Of a stretch of DNA of 64,000 bases, positions 1 to 7,050 are shown one piece after another (the first letter of the stretch is position 1; every line of letters starts with the position of its first letter). The DNA is from Deinococcus apachensis DSM 19763 (lineage in GTDB: Bacteria > Deinococcota > Deinococci > Deinococcales > Deinococcaceae): NCBI RefSeq assembly GCF_000381345.1, contig NZ_KB906415.1, forward strand, positions 1 to 64,000. The letters are read 5' to 3'. The position numbers and the translations under genes were made by a program. The notes under the pieces are model-generated. The model made no database searches and had not been told where the DNA came from. It saw only the letters and a program-made list of their open reading frames with translations.

Positions 1-101
1 TGGAGCGTGTTGGCGACGCTCAGGAGTTCTCCGGTGGGTCGGATGACGACATCCAGGCGAGCCTGACAAACGTCGATGCCGACGAACAGTTCTTCGGACA
101 T
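1..101 (-). CDS. IS110-family transposase, N-terminal fragment cut by the window edge
   Basis: Reading from the ATG at 101, the protein starts MSEELFVGIDVCQARLDVV and runs off the left edge after about 33 residues. The GIDV stretch with a following Asp-rich strand is the first RuvC-like (DEDD) motif of IS110-family recombinases, and Asp10 would be the first catalytic acid. The purine-rich stretch AGGAGG sits just upstream of the start, so this is a real N-terminus. The rest of the gene, including the Tnp_20 Ser domain, lies outside the window, so integrity cannot be judged. Family assignment is by motif recognition only. Confidence 0.75.
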   Translation of the reverse strand, partial: MSEELFVGIDVCQARLDVVIRPTGELLSVANTL

Positions 102-410
102 ACGAACCTCCTGGGGACGGTCCAGTACAGCCCGGCCTTGCATACGAGGTGGACTCCGTCAACCGTTCGGGCTTGGACTGGGGGGCCAGCACGGTGACCC
201 AGCTACAGGACGGTCTCGAAGATCGACGGTGTTTACGGCCTCCCGTGCTGCGTCCCGGTTCAGTTATAGCCCCGGCCTTATACAACGGTGTTTCTGCCAT
301 GAAACCACCGAGGAGCCGACCTCCTCACGATACGTTGCAGACCGTCTTGCGGTTTGCCTTTCCCCTGGATGCTCGCCGCCTGGCTGTTCTGGTTGCGCTG
401 GTGTTGGCGA
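102..410 (-). mobile_element. Candidate non-coding left end of the IS110 element (possible bridge RNA)
   Basis: About 220-300 bases upstream of the transposase start hold no convincing gene. In IS110-type elements the non-coding end upstream of the recombinase is known to encode the bridge (seeker) RNA. Two stem-loops are visible on the minus strand: GAGGAG/CTCCTC at 310-326 and an imperfect GGTGTTTC/GAAACCACC stem at 287-309. The outer IS boundary is not visible, because this family lacks clear terminal inverted repeats, so 410 is only a guess. The bridge RNA is inferred from position and family. Confidence 0.4.
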
Positions 411-567
411 TATATACGTGACCCTCGGTCAGTGACCAGAGGGCGGTCCCGTCGAGATGCTGAACCGCGAGCACCGCCCGCCACTTGCGTTCCTCCGGGT
501 TCAGGTCAGCCCATGCACGGGCACTATCGAGCGCTCTACCCCGATAGGTGTCGAGAGTGAGCGTCAT
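325..567 (-). CDS. Small hypothetical protein, possibly truncated by the IS110 insertion
   Basis: An 80-residue ORF that starts at an ATG overlapping the stop of the upstream DUF4177-like gene as ATGA, so translation is probably coupled. The first 50 residues look protein-like (MTLTLDTYRGRALDSARAWA, then a Trp/Arg-rich part). The last 30 are basic and low-quality (TARRRASRGKANRK), which would fit an IS junction replacing the native C-terminus. I do not recognise the family. It may be the 5' part of a longer gene whose remainder lies beyond the IS. Confidence 0.4.
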   Translation of the reverse strand: MTLTLDTYRGRALDSARAWADLNPEERKWRAVLAVQHLDGTALWSLTEGHVYIANTSATRTARRRASRGKANRKTVCNVS

Positions 568-924
568 TTTAAAACTGGCCGTTTGAAGTAATAGTTCTGA
601 ATACTGTTCGCTGTTCCTTCTCCAACCACAGAAATAAGCTCCCACCCACTTTGCCCCAGGTAGTTGAAAATAGAGTTCATCTGTAGATCAGCTCGTTCGT
701 TAGGAGAAAGTGGTTTGCCACGTAATACAAAGAGAAAGTCATCCATAGTCTGCGCAGTTTTATTATTCTTACTGTCGCTCCAATGGAAAATTCGAGCCGT
801 AGAAAGCCGTAGAATCAGTAACAATAGTAGCTGTCCTATACTCCCACTTCTGAATATGCCCAACTTGACCGGTAGCAGTAGAGGCAAGAGCTAGGGTCAG
901 GGCAGCAATCGTGACTAGTTTCAC
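564..924 (-). pseudogene. Exported DUF4177-like protein, frameshifted
   Basis: Two overlapping reading frames make one plausible protein. Frame 1 starts at GTG 924 with a signal peptide (MKLVTIAALTLALASTATGQ) followed by KWEYRTATIV and stops at 769-771. Frame 2 continues with about 60 residues ending GWELISVVGEG and YYFKRP, the typical end of DUF4177-type small proteins (KWEYR near the start, GWEL and YYFKRP near the end). The switch needed is one base near 770-790. It could be real decay or an assembly error. The next small ORF starts inside its stop codon. Function of the family is unknown. Confidence 0.6.
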
Positions 925-943
925 ACCCCTATGCTAACATCAG

Positions 944-1042
944 TTAATGGGTCGTCAGCTTCGGTCTGTCACACCCGCTTCTCGTTTTCATCAATCCTCT
1001 GGCCACATCTACCCTGACAGACTCTCGTTGACGACCCATTAA
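944..1042. repeat. Inverted-repeat element 1 (99 bp)
   Basis: TTAATGGGTCGTCA at 944-957 is perfectly complementary to 1029-1042, and GTCTGTCA at 964-971 is perfectly complementary to 1015-1022. The arms are interrupted by six unmatched bases on each side. The 43-base centre is AT-richer than its surroundings. It could form a long hairpin. It starts 20 bp upstream of the DUF4177-like start codon. Confidence 0.6.
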
Positions 1043-1117
1043 TGGGCTGTCAGGGCTCCTTCCCCTTCGGCCGTAGTTGCCGCCAATGGGAAGTGACAGA
1101 CCCTTGTTGACAGCCCA
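1043..1117. repeat. Inverted-repeat element 2 (75 bp), abutting element 1
   Basis: TGGGCTGTCA at 1043-1052 pairs with TGACAGCCCA at 1108-1117, and TTCCC near 1060-1064 can pair with GGGAA at 1088-1092. Its right arm (TGACAGAC, six bases, TGACAGCCCA) repeats the right arm of the preceding element with about 20 of 25 bases identical, so the two are related copies with co-varied ends. Element 1 ends and element 2 begins without a gap. Confidence 0.55.
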
Positions 1118-1130
1118 CTAGAGGCTCGCG

Positions 1131-1760
1131 TCAGTCTTGCTTGTCCTGCAGGGTCACTTGCAGCTTCATGTCACCCACCAGAATGCCATTGGCGAAATAC
1201 GTGTGGGTGTACGTATTAGCCTTCGCGTTCCCCGAACTGGTACCGAGCAGCAAGTTGTACACCTTCCCGGTGTACTGCACCTTCGCAATACGCGTAACAC
1301 GCGAAGGACCTGTGTCAGAGATCAGCACGTCGCCGACATGCAATGCGGAGAGCGTCACCACGCCGCGATTACGTGTGACAATGGGATGATCGTCCGTGCC
1401 AATCAGGCGATGCTGCTTGTCGTCCCGGACCTCATAGGCCTGCTGATCATTGCGGGAAGCGTACGTACGTACCACGTTCGCAGACACGAATGCCGGTGAA
1501 GTGCGAGCGCGTGTGCTGGCCAAGTGGTACTGTTCGTTGGCTTGTGCAGTTACACGAGCACCGATGCGGATGGATTGGATGCTGGCGCTGGTACCGTTTG
1601 CGAGGACGATCTGTGTACCTTCCGCAACGCACGCGTAGTACACGCCATTGTCTGGCGGATCAATGTAATGTCTTGCGCCGAGGGCCGGACCAGCCGTCAA
1701 GACCAGCAGGCTCAAAGTAACGGTCTTCTTCCCGAGGAGCGTCTGCTTGAATGCCTTCAT
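1131..1760 (-). CDS. Exported stand-alone Hint (Hedgehog/intein-type) protein
   Basis: The 209-residue product has a signal peptide (basic start, hydrophobic 13-28, cleavage near ALG-A29) and then almost only a Hint autoprocessing fold. Cys44 in ACVAEGTQI is the splice-type nucleophile, TDDHP at 122-126 is the block-B Thr/His motif, GDVLI and the VYNLLL strand follow, and YFANGILVGD at 188-197 is the C-terminal block. Inteins normally end this block in His-Asn; here it is Gly-Asp, so C-terminal cleavage is probably lost while N-terminal thioester chemistry could remain. Only 12 residues follow, so no toxin or extein cargo is visible. A strong AAGGAGG lies 7 nt before the ATG. Base composition is less GC-rich than the core genes, suggesting transfer. 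Substrate and role are unknown. Confidence 0.75.
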   Translation of the reverse strand: MKAFKQTLLGKKTVTLSLLVLTAGPALGARHYIDPPDNGVYYACVAEGTQIVLANGTSASIQSIRIGARVTAQANEQYHLASTRARTSPAFVSANVVRTYASRNDQQAYEVRDDKQHRLIGTDDHPIVTRNRGVVTLSALHVGDVLISDTGPSRVTRIAKVQYTGKVYNLLLGTSSGNAKANTYTHTYFANGILVGDMKLQVTLQDKQD

Positions 1761-1852
1761 AACCGCCTCCTTCTATGAATTCTGAGTGTGTGCGTGAACA
1801 TCTCCTCCCGTGAGAGTGGTCGTCGAAGACTGGAGTGTTCTTGGTTGCTCAT
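1757..1852 (-). CDS. 31-residue ORF coupled to the Hint gene
   Basis: Starts at ATG 1852, eight or so bases after a GGAG, and ends with TGA overlapping the ATG of the Hint gene (ATGA). The product is basic, ending LRIHRRRRL, with no recognisable domain. The ATGA overlap plus the AAGGAGG inside its 3' end suggests it serves as a leader ORF for translational coupling, or that it is itself a small basic peptide. No homology claim is made. Confidence 0.4.
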   Translation of the reverse strand: MSNQEHSSLRRPLSREEMFTHTLRIHRRRRL

Positions 1853-1878
1853 CAACTCGTCTCCAGTAGGCTTCTGCC

Positions 1879-1986
1879 TCAAGTTACAAACTGACCGCAC
1901 GCAGTGAGGAGCGTCCCCAGCAGACCAGTCGTCAGGACGGCCGGAGCCTTGATGTTCCAGCAGGGGCTGACATGAGATTCCGACAG
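1879..1986 (-). pseudogene. Possible lipoprotein signal peptide remnant
   Basis: This frame encodes AVLTTGLLGTLLTACGQ, a good lipoprotein signal with lipobox LTAC, but stops four residues later (QFVT). There is no ATG, GTG or TTG in frame. A CTG at 1986 stands 5 nt after AAGGAG, so translation from CTG is conceivable. Best read as the 5' end of a lost lipoprotein gene, or an unusually short lipopeptide, at the head of the Hint operon. Confidence 0.3.
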
Positions 1987-2298
1987 ACTGACTCCTTGGC
2001 AAACGAGAAGGCGGGTAGACGCGGTGCCGGGACGTGCGGTGAACGGAGCTACATCACCTCTCCTTCCTGGTCGGTGGACGGCCTGGAACACGGGCGCTGC
2101 GCTAGGGACGCGCTGGCGGATCTGCTCGGGTTCTGCCCAGGAGCCCAGGGGCGCGCGGCATTGAGGATCGGCGCAGTGTAGGGCGAGGACGCCGCGGATC
2201 GCCACCGGGGAAGGACTTGTGCCTTGCTGCCGCTTCCCCGACCGATGTGCGCAGTGTGCACGGCGGGGCGTCTAGCAAGCGTCTAGCCGTGTAGGCAC
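1987..2298. other. Intergenic stretch with no convincing gene
   Basis: Several short ORFs exist on both strands but none has a credible start, motif or codon pattern. The only visible repeat is GCGTCTAGC occurring twice in tandem near 2268-2289. It probably carries the promoter of the lipobox/Hint run, which I could not locate. Confidence 0.4.
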
Positions 2299-2299
2299 G

Positions 2300-2322
2300 A
2301 AAAAAGCTGCCGCGAGGCAGCT
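2300..2322 (-). terminator. Rho-independent terminator of the BTAD regulator gene
   Basis: On the minus strand AGCTGCC, a TCGC loop and GGCAGCT are followed by six T. It lies 25 bp past the stop of the gene ending at 2347. Confidence 0.85.
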
Positions 2323-2346
2323 GTGACTTTCGGCGGCGCTCCTACT

Positions 2347-5300
2347 TCAGGACGAGCTGAGGACGTCTGAACTCACCGATCCCAGGACTTCCCGGCTGAA
2401 GGGAAGGTCGAGGTAGGCGGCGCGCAAGCCCTCGTCGGGGATGGCCTCCACTTTCCGCCGCAGGGCTGCACGGGCTTGCCCGGCGTACTGCGCCGCCTCG
2501 TCGGCGTGTCCGTGTGCCAGGGCCACCCGGGCGAGCGTCAGGAAGTAGCGGTCGTGGTCCTCGGGGCGCATCCGAGCGGGGTCGAGCGTGCCCAGCTCCC
2601 CCGCAACCTCGGTGGCGGCAGGCAGATCGCCGCTGCTGAGCAGGACGGAGGCAAGGTGACACAGGGCGAGCGTCAGCCCCGAGAGCAGTCTGTCCGCCCG
2701 GAACAGGGCCGCAGCCTCTTGCAGGGTGCGTTCCGCCGCCTCGTACTTTCCCAGGCCATGTTCCGCTACGCCTCGCCAGGCCAGGGCCCAGGGGCGGGCC
2801 CGGGCGTCCGACTCCTGTTCGGTCAGCGCCAGTCCCTGCTCGGCGAGGGTGCACGCCAGCGAGTACTCCCCCAGCGCGCAATGGGCCTGGGCCGCCGTAA
2901 CCAGATAGACGGTGCGGTAGGTGTGGTCGCCCGTTTCCTGGGCCAGAGCATTCGCCCGGGCCAGCTTCTCCAGCCCGGCGCGGTAGTCCCCCAGGAACAG
3001 GTCGAGGCATCCCAGGTTGAAGAGGACAGCGGTCTCGCCCTGCTTGCGGCCTATCTGACGGTAGAGTTCGCCTGCCCGGACGTAATGAGCTTGCCCCTCG
3101 GCGTACCTCAGCAGGAGGATCGAGCTGCTGCCCAGATGCGTCTCAGCCGTCGCTTCAATGTTGCGGTCAAAGAGCGCCAGTGCGACCTCTCGGTGCCGCC
3201 GGGCGTACTCATACTGCGCCTCGTCGTCCTCGCGCGCTTCGGCCAGCATCAGGGCAATATCGTATGCGGTGGCCAGCTCCTGGGGGTTGCGGCTCGCCTC
3301 CGCCAGTTCCAGGGCCGAGTCGAGCCGGGCTTGGGCCGCGTCCAAGTGTCCGCGCTTAATCTCTACCAGGGCTTCGAGTTGCAAGCATGACAGCGCATCG
3401 TTCCGCCTCCCGAGTGCCTCAAAGGACGGCCGCGCTGCCCGCAGCGCCTGCATGGCGGCGTGCTGCTCTCCCCGAACGTAATGCCAGCGGCCCTTGAGCA
3501 GGGCGGCGCGCGCCGCCCACAACGGGGCGCCCTGCGCCAGCTCTTGAAGCTCCCGGATCAGTTCGGCCGCCCGCCCCGGTTCTCCCACCCGGCGGTGGTA
3601 GGGAATGCGGCGGAACAGTGCCTCCCGCCGCGCCTCCAGGCTCCCCCACTCCTGGGCGCACTGGGCGAGTGCGGCCAGATCGGCTTCCCACTCGCGCAAC
3701 TCGCCGCTCCGCCTCGTCACCTCCTCGCGCAGCGCCAGCAGCTCGAAGCGACCCGGGACGTCGTGGGTGAAGGTCAGGGCCCGGTCGAGGAAGTGCAGCG
3801 CCTCGTCCGGCGCCCCCACCGCGACGGCCTCCCTCGCCGCCGCCAGGTAGTGCCCCGCCGCCCGCTCCCCCTCCCCGCCCAGGTCGAGATGCCGGGCCAC
3901 GGCGGCGGCGCTCCCTGCCGGAAGCCGCTCCTCCAGCGTGAGCCCCGCCCGGCGGTGCAGCCTGCGCCGGACATTCGCGTCAATGCCCGCATACACGCTC
4001 TCCTGCACCAGCCCATGCACGAAGGCGAGGTGTCCCCCGAAGGCTTCGCGCAGGAAGCGCGCCGAGAGCAGGTCGTCCACGGCGGCGTAGAGTTCCCCCT
4101 CCGGCCAGCCGCTCACGTCGCCGAGGACGTCGACCACGAAGGTGGGGCCCAGCACGGCGGCCACATCCACCAGGGCGCGCGGCACTGGACCCAGGCGCTC
4201 CAGCCGAGCCCGCACCGTCTCGCCGAGGCCCCGCGGGAGACCCACCTCGCCTCCCCGGCGGGCCTCGAACGTCAGCTCGGTGAGGTACAGCGGTAATCCC
4301 TCGCTGCGGGCGGCGACGAGGCGGGCGAGGTCCCTGGGCAGGTCGCGCCCCACCGCGGCCAGGGCTGACTCCGGGTTCAGGCGCGCCAGGGCGAGGGACT
4401 GCGCGGCCTGTTCCTCCCGCAGACGCTGGCGCAGCGCCCGCAGCGGGTGGCCGGGGGCGAGGTCATCGCGGTGGGTGGCGAGCAGCAGGGTGCGGGCCGG
4501 GGCGGCGCGGGCCAGGAACTCCACCAACCCCAGTGACGCCTCGCTCGCCCAATGCAGGTCCTCGAGCACGAGGAGCACCGGGCGGGCCTGGCCCAGTGCG
4601 GCGAGCGCACCGGCGACGGCAGCGGCCAGCCGCTCGCGCTCCCGCTCGGGGGGCAGGGTGGGCAGCTCGGGCAGCCCCGGGTGACGCACGCGAATGGCCG
4701 GGATAAGGGTGGCGAGGGCGGGGAGCCAGTCCTCCGCGCCGGGCAGGTCCAGCAGCAGCGGCGCGGCCGTTCCCAGGGCATCCGCAAGCGCCTGGTGGGG
4801 CCGGGTTTCGGGCGAGGTCGTTCGGCCTACAAGGACCAGGGTCCCCTCCGCCTCGGCCTGCAAGGCGAGTTCGCGCGCCAGCCGGGTTTTGCCCACCCCG
4901 GCCTCGCCGCCCAGCAGCAGGGTCTGTCCGGGGCCGCTCCTCACCCGGCGCCAGGCATCCTTGAGCGCCCCGAGTTCCGCCTCGCGGCCCACCAGCGGCA
5001 GTTGCCAGGGGTCCCCGCGCTCGGGGGGAGTGGAGGGCACGAACAGGTCGAGGAGTTCGCCGCGCCGCAGGCGATCGTGCAGCGCCGCTGTCTCCGGCAT
5101 TGGCGGGATACCCAGTTCCGCGTTGAGGACGGCGCGAAACTGCTCCAGCACACTGAGGGCGACCGCACGGTTGCCCCTCCCGGCGTGCAGGGTGGCGAGT
5201 TGCCGCACCATGTCCTCCCGCAGAGGATCGGCCGCGAGCAGCCGTTCCGCGTAGAAGATCGCCCGCGGGTAATCGAGTGCGGCCCGGTAGCGAGTGACGA

Positions 5301-5748
5301 GAGCGCTCAAGTTAACGAGATGACCGGCGCGCAGCCGTTCGCGCTCGTAAAACACCCACTCTTCATCCAGACCTTCGAGCAGGTCCCCCCGGTACAGGGC
5401 GGCGGCCTCCTCCAAGCGGTTCGGGTCGCGGCTGAGCGCTTCGAAGGCGTGGACGTCCAGCCAGCTCTCGCCCGCGTGCCAGCGGACGAAGGTGGGGTCA
5501 GCGCTGAACCACTCGCCCGGCGGCAGCGCCCCGCGCAGATAGTGCAGGTGACGGCGCAGGTTGGCGCGACCCTCACTCGTGGTCGCGTCCGGCCAGAGGG
5601 TCACCGCCAGCGCCTCCCGGCTGACAGGAGCGTCCCCCGACAGGGCGAGGGCTGCCAGGAGCGGCAAGGTCCGGGGTGGGGCGCGAAATGCGAGCGCCCG
5701 GCCGTCGTGGGTCAGGCGAAAGGAACCCAGCAGGTGGATCTGGAGCAT
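2347..5748 (-). CDS. BTAD/AAA ATPase/TPR transcriptional regulator (SARP/MalT-like)
   Basis: This 1133-residue protein is a large signal-integrating activator. Residues 1-90 are a winged-helix OmpR-like domain (MLQIHLLGSF start, LWPD..EGRANLRRHLHYLR). Residues 95-235 are a bacterial transcriptional activator domain. Residues 250-600 are an AAA/STAND ATPase with Walker A GEAGVGKT at 281-288 and a Walker B LLVLEDLHWA. The C-terminal half is TPR-like helical repeats (LFNLGCLDLFLGDY and similar). The ATG at 5748 is preceded by GGAGG at 6 nt and begins exactly at the DNA-binding domain, so the 29 upstream codons are rejected. The ligand and targets are unknown. Nothing adjacent identifies a regulon. 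Confidence 0.88.
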   Translation of the reverse strand: MLQIHLLGSFRLTHDGRALAFRAPPRTLPLLAALALSGDAPVSREALAVTLWPDATTSEGRANLRRHLHYLRGALPPGEWFSADPTFVRWHAGESWLDVHAFEALSRDPNRLEEAAALYRGDLLEGLDEEWVFYERERLRAGHLVNLSALVTRYRAALDYPRAIFYAERLLAADPLREDMVRQLATLHAGRGNRAVALSVLEQFRAVLNAELGIPPMPETAALHDRLRRGELLDLFVPSTPPERGDPWQLPLVGREAELGALKDAWRRVRSGPGQTLLLGGEAGVGKTRLARELALQAEAEGTLVLVGRTTSPETRPHQALADALGTAAPLLLDLPGAEDWLPALATLIPAIRVRHPGLPELPTLPPERERERLAAAVAGALAALGQARPVLLVLEDLHWASEASLGLVEFLARAAPARTLLLATHRDDLAPGHPLRALRQRLREEQAAQSLALARLNPESALAAVGRDLPRDLARLVAARSEGLPLYLTELTFEARRGGEVGLPRGLGETVRARLERLGPVPRALVDVAAVLGPTFVVDVLGDVSGWPEGELYAAVDDLLSARFLREAFGGHLAFVHGLVQESVYAGIDANVRRRLHRRAGLTLEERLPAGSAAAVARHLDLGGEGERAAGHYLAAAREAVAVGAPDEALHFLDRALTFTHDVPGRFELLALREEVTRRSGELREWEADLAALAQCAQEWGSLEARREALFRRIPYHRRVGEPGRAAELIRELQELAQGAPLWAARAALLKGRWHYVRGEQHAAMQALRAARPSFEALGRRNDALSCLQLEALVEIKRGHLDAAQARLDSALELAEASRNPQELATAYDIALMLAEAREDDEAQYEYARRHREVALALFDRNIEATAETHLGSSSILLLRYAEGQAHYVRAGELYRQIGRKQGETAVLFNLGCLDLFLGDYRAGLEKLARANALAQETGDHTYRTVYLVTAAQAHCALGEYSLACTLAEQGLALTEQESDARARPWALAWRGVAEHGLGKYEAAERTLQEAAALFRADRLLSGLTLALCHLASVLLSSGDLPAATEVAGELGTLDPARMRPEDHDRYFLTLARVALAHGHADEAAQYAGQARAALRRKVEAIPDEGLRAAYLDLPFSREVLGSVSSDVLSSS

Positions 5749-5978
5749 GCTCGCCTCCGTGGGGCGCGGGGGGCAACGGATGAACCGAAGGGGAGCGCAA
5801 GACGTCTCCAGGGTACTCCTGGACGGTTGTCGCACCTCAACCTGGGCGCGGTCAATTTCTCCAGCAGGCGGCTGGACCGCCTCCCGCCAACCCCAAGACG
5901 CCGTGAACTAGTTGCCTCGCCGAATGAGGGGCGCACTCCCTGAGTAAAGGGTGACAGTGAGGGTGTGATGCTGCCCCA

Positions 5979-6071
5979 GTGTCAACCGAGCTAACAGCGG
6001 GTGAGGTCGCGGCCTGTCTGGGTGTCAAAGCGGGAATGCTGCGCCGGTATACCCTCGCGCTGGAGGCCTAG
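5979..6071 (+). pseudogene. Truncated MerR-like HTH ORF
   Basis: From GTG 5979 the frame reads STELTAGEVAACLGVKAGML followed by RRYTLALEA and a stop. This is the first helix-turn-helix of a MerR/excisionase-type DNA-binding protein (xELTAGEVAxxLGVxxxxLRRY), cut after 30 residues. Its TAG sits 7 bp before the next gene's start, within that gene's Shine-Dalgarno (AGGAG). It may be a gene fragment left by deletion, or serve as a leader ORF. Confidence 0.55.
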
Positions 6072-6078
6072 GAGAGTC

Positions 6079-6867
6079 ATGAACCTATCCGTCTGTATTG
6101 AGATGATCTTCCAGGAAGAACACGACTTTACCCGGCGCATCTACAAGAGCGCTGCCGTGGGCCTGCCGAACGTCGAGATGTGGAGATGGCGCGACAAGAA
6201 TCTGGACGCCATCGAGCGCGCTCTTGGCGAGACCGGGGGGCATCTCATGTGCTTCGTAAGTGAGCCGGGCGGGCGACTGGTGGACCCCGCCACGCACGCA
6301 GCCTTCCTGCAAGGTCTGCGCGACAGCATTCCGGTCGCCCGTCGCTTCGGGACACGTAGCCTGATCGTGCTCTCGGGGGACACCTTGGACGGCGTGCCGC
6401 GCGAGGAACAACACGCGGCGGTGCGGGACGCGCTCATCGCCGCCGCACCTATCGTGGAGGATGCGGGCATCACCCTCAACCTCGAACCGCTCAACACTCG
6501 CGTGGACCATATCGGGTATTTCCTGGACAGCACTGCCGAGGGACTCCAGATCGTCGAAGAGGTCGCTTCTCCAGGAGTCAAACTGCTGTACGACCTGTAC
6601 CACTCCGTGGTGATGAACGAGGACCCCCGTGAGGTCCTGCAGGGTCGGATTGACCTTGTGGGGCACGTCCACCTCGCCGATCACCCGGGGAGGCATGAAC
6701 CGGGCAGCGGAGATGCCCTATTAGAAACGTACCTGGCGTGGCTGCAGCAGCAGGGCTACGAGGGCTTCATCGGTCTGGAATATCTTCCGACCGGTGACAG
6801 CACTGCGGCACTGGAATCTACAAAGGTACTGGCAAGCCGCGCGTCTGCTGTCCTTCCTCAACATTGA
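6079..6867 (+). CDS. Hydroxypyruvate isomerase-like TIM-barrel protein
   Basis: The 262-residue protein fits the Hyi/xylose-isomerase-like AP endonuclease-2 superfamily. It starts MNLSVCIEMIF and has the metal-binding strand LNLEPLN, the LLYDLYHSVVM segment, VGHVHLADHPGRHEPG and a C-terminal GFIGLEYLP. In the family these supply the Glu, Asp, His and Glu ligands of a divalent metal, used to interconvert hydroxypyruvate and tartronate semialdehyde or related sugars. The ATG at 6079 has an AGGAG 5 nt upstream; the 26 codons before it overlap the HTH remnant and are rejected. No glyoxylate or inositol genes are nearby, so the true substrate is open. Confidence 0.8.
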   Translation: MNLSVCIEMIFQEEHDFTRRIYKSAAVGLPNVEMWRWRDKNLDAIERALGETGGHLMCFVSEPGGRLVDPATHAAFLQGLRDSIPVARRFGTRSLIVLSGDTLDGVPREEQHAAVRDALIAAAPIVEDAGITLNLEPLNTRVDHIGYFLDSTAEGLQIVEEVASPGVKLLYDLYHSVVMNEDPREVLQGRIDLVGHVHLADHPGRHEPGSGDALLETYLAWLQQQGYEGFIGLEYLPTGDSTAALESTKVLASRASAVLPQH

Positions 6868-6923
6868 GCCCCTATAGCCGTGGGACGACCCGCGCTTTCC
6901 TACTGCCCGTGGTATGCATTTCC

Positions 6924-7010
6924 CGTTTGCCAGTAATCGTTTTTCCTGCGCTGGGCGCAATCTTTTTACTGGCAGCCCACTTTTGCCAGAAATCGCGTTT
7001 GCCAGTAAAA
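6924..7010. repeat. GTTTGCCAGTAA repeat cluster
   Basis: CGTTTGCCAGTAA occurs at 6924-6936 and again at 6996-7008, with a variant TTTTGCCAGAAATCG at 6981-6995. TTTACTGGCA at 6965-6974 pairs perfectly with TGCCAGTAAA at 7000-7009. The same GTTTGCCAGT core recurs in the inverted repeat at 20983-21118. No ORF is supported here. Confidence 0.5.
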
Positions 7011-7030
7011 CCCGCCCTGTTAGGGGCGGG
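7007..7030 (-). terminator. Terminator of the hypothetical gene at 7051-7503
   Basis: Minus strand: CCCGCCC, loop, GGGCGGG, then TTTT. It lies 21 bp beyond the stop codon. Confidence 0.75.
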
Positions 7031-7050
7031 AGCTGTGAGGGCGCTGGACT

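Noticed and set aside
2342..3010. Long minus-strand ORF of 222 residues
   Set aside because: It is an alternate frame inside the BTAD regulator gene, Gly/Pro/Arg-rich with no motif, typical of high-GC shadows.
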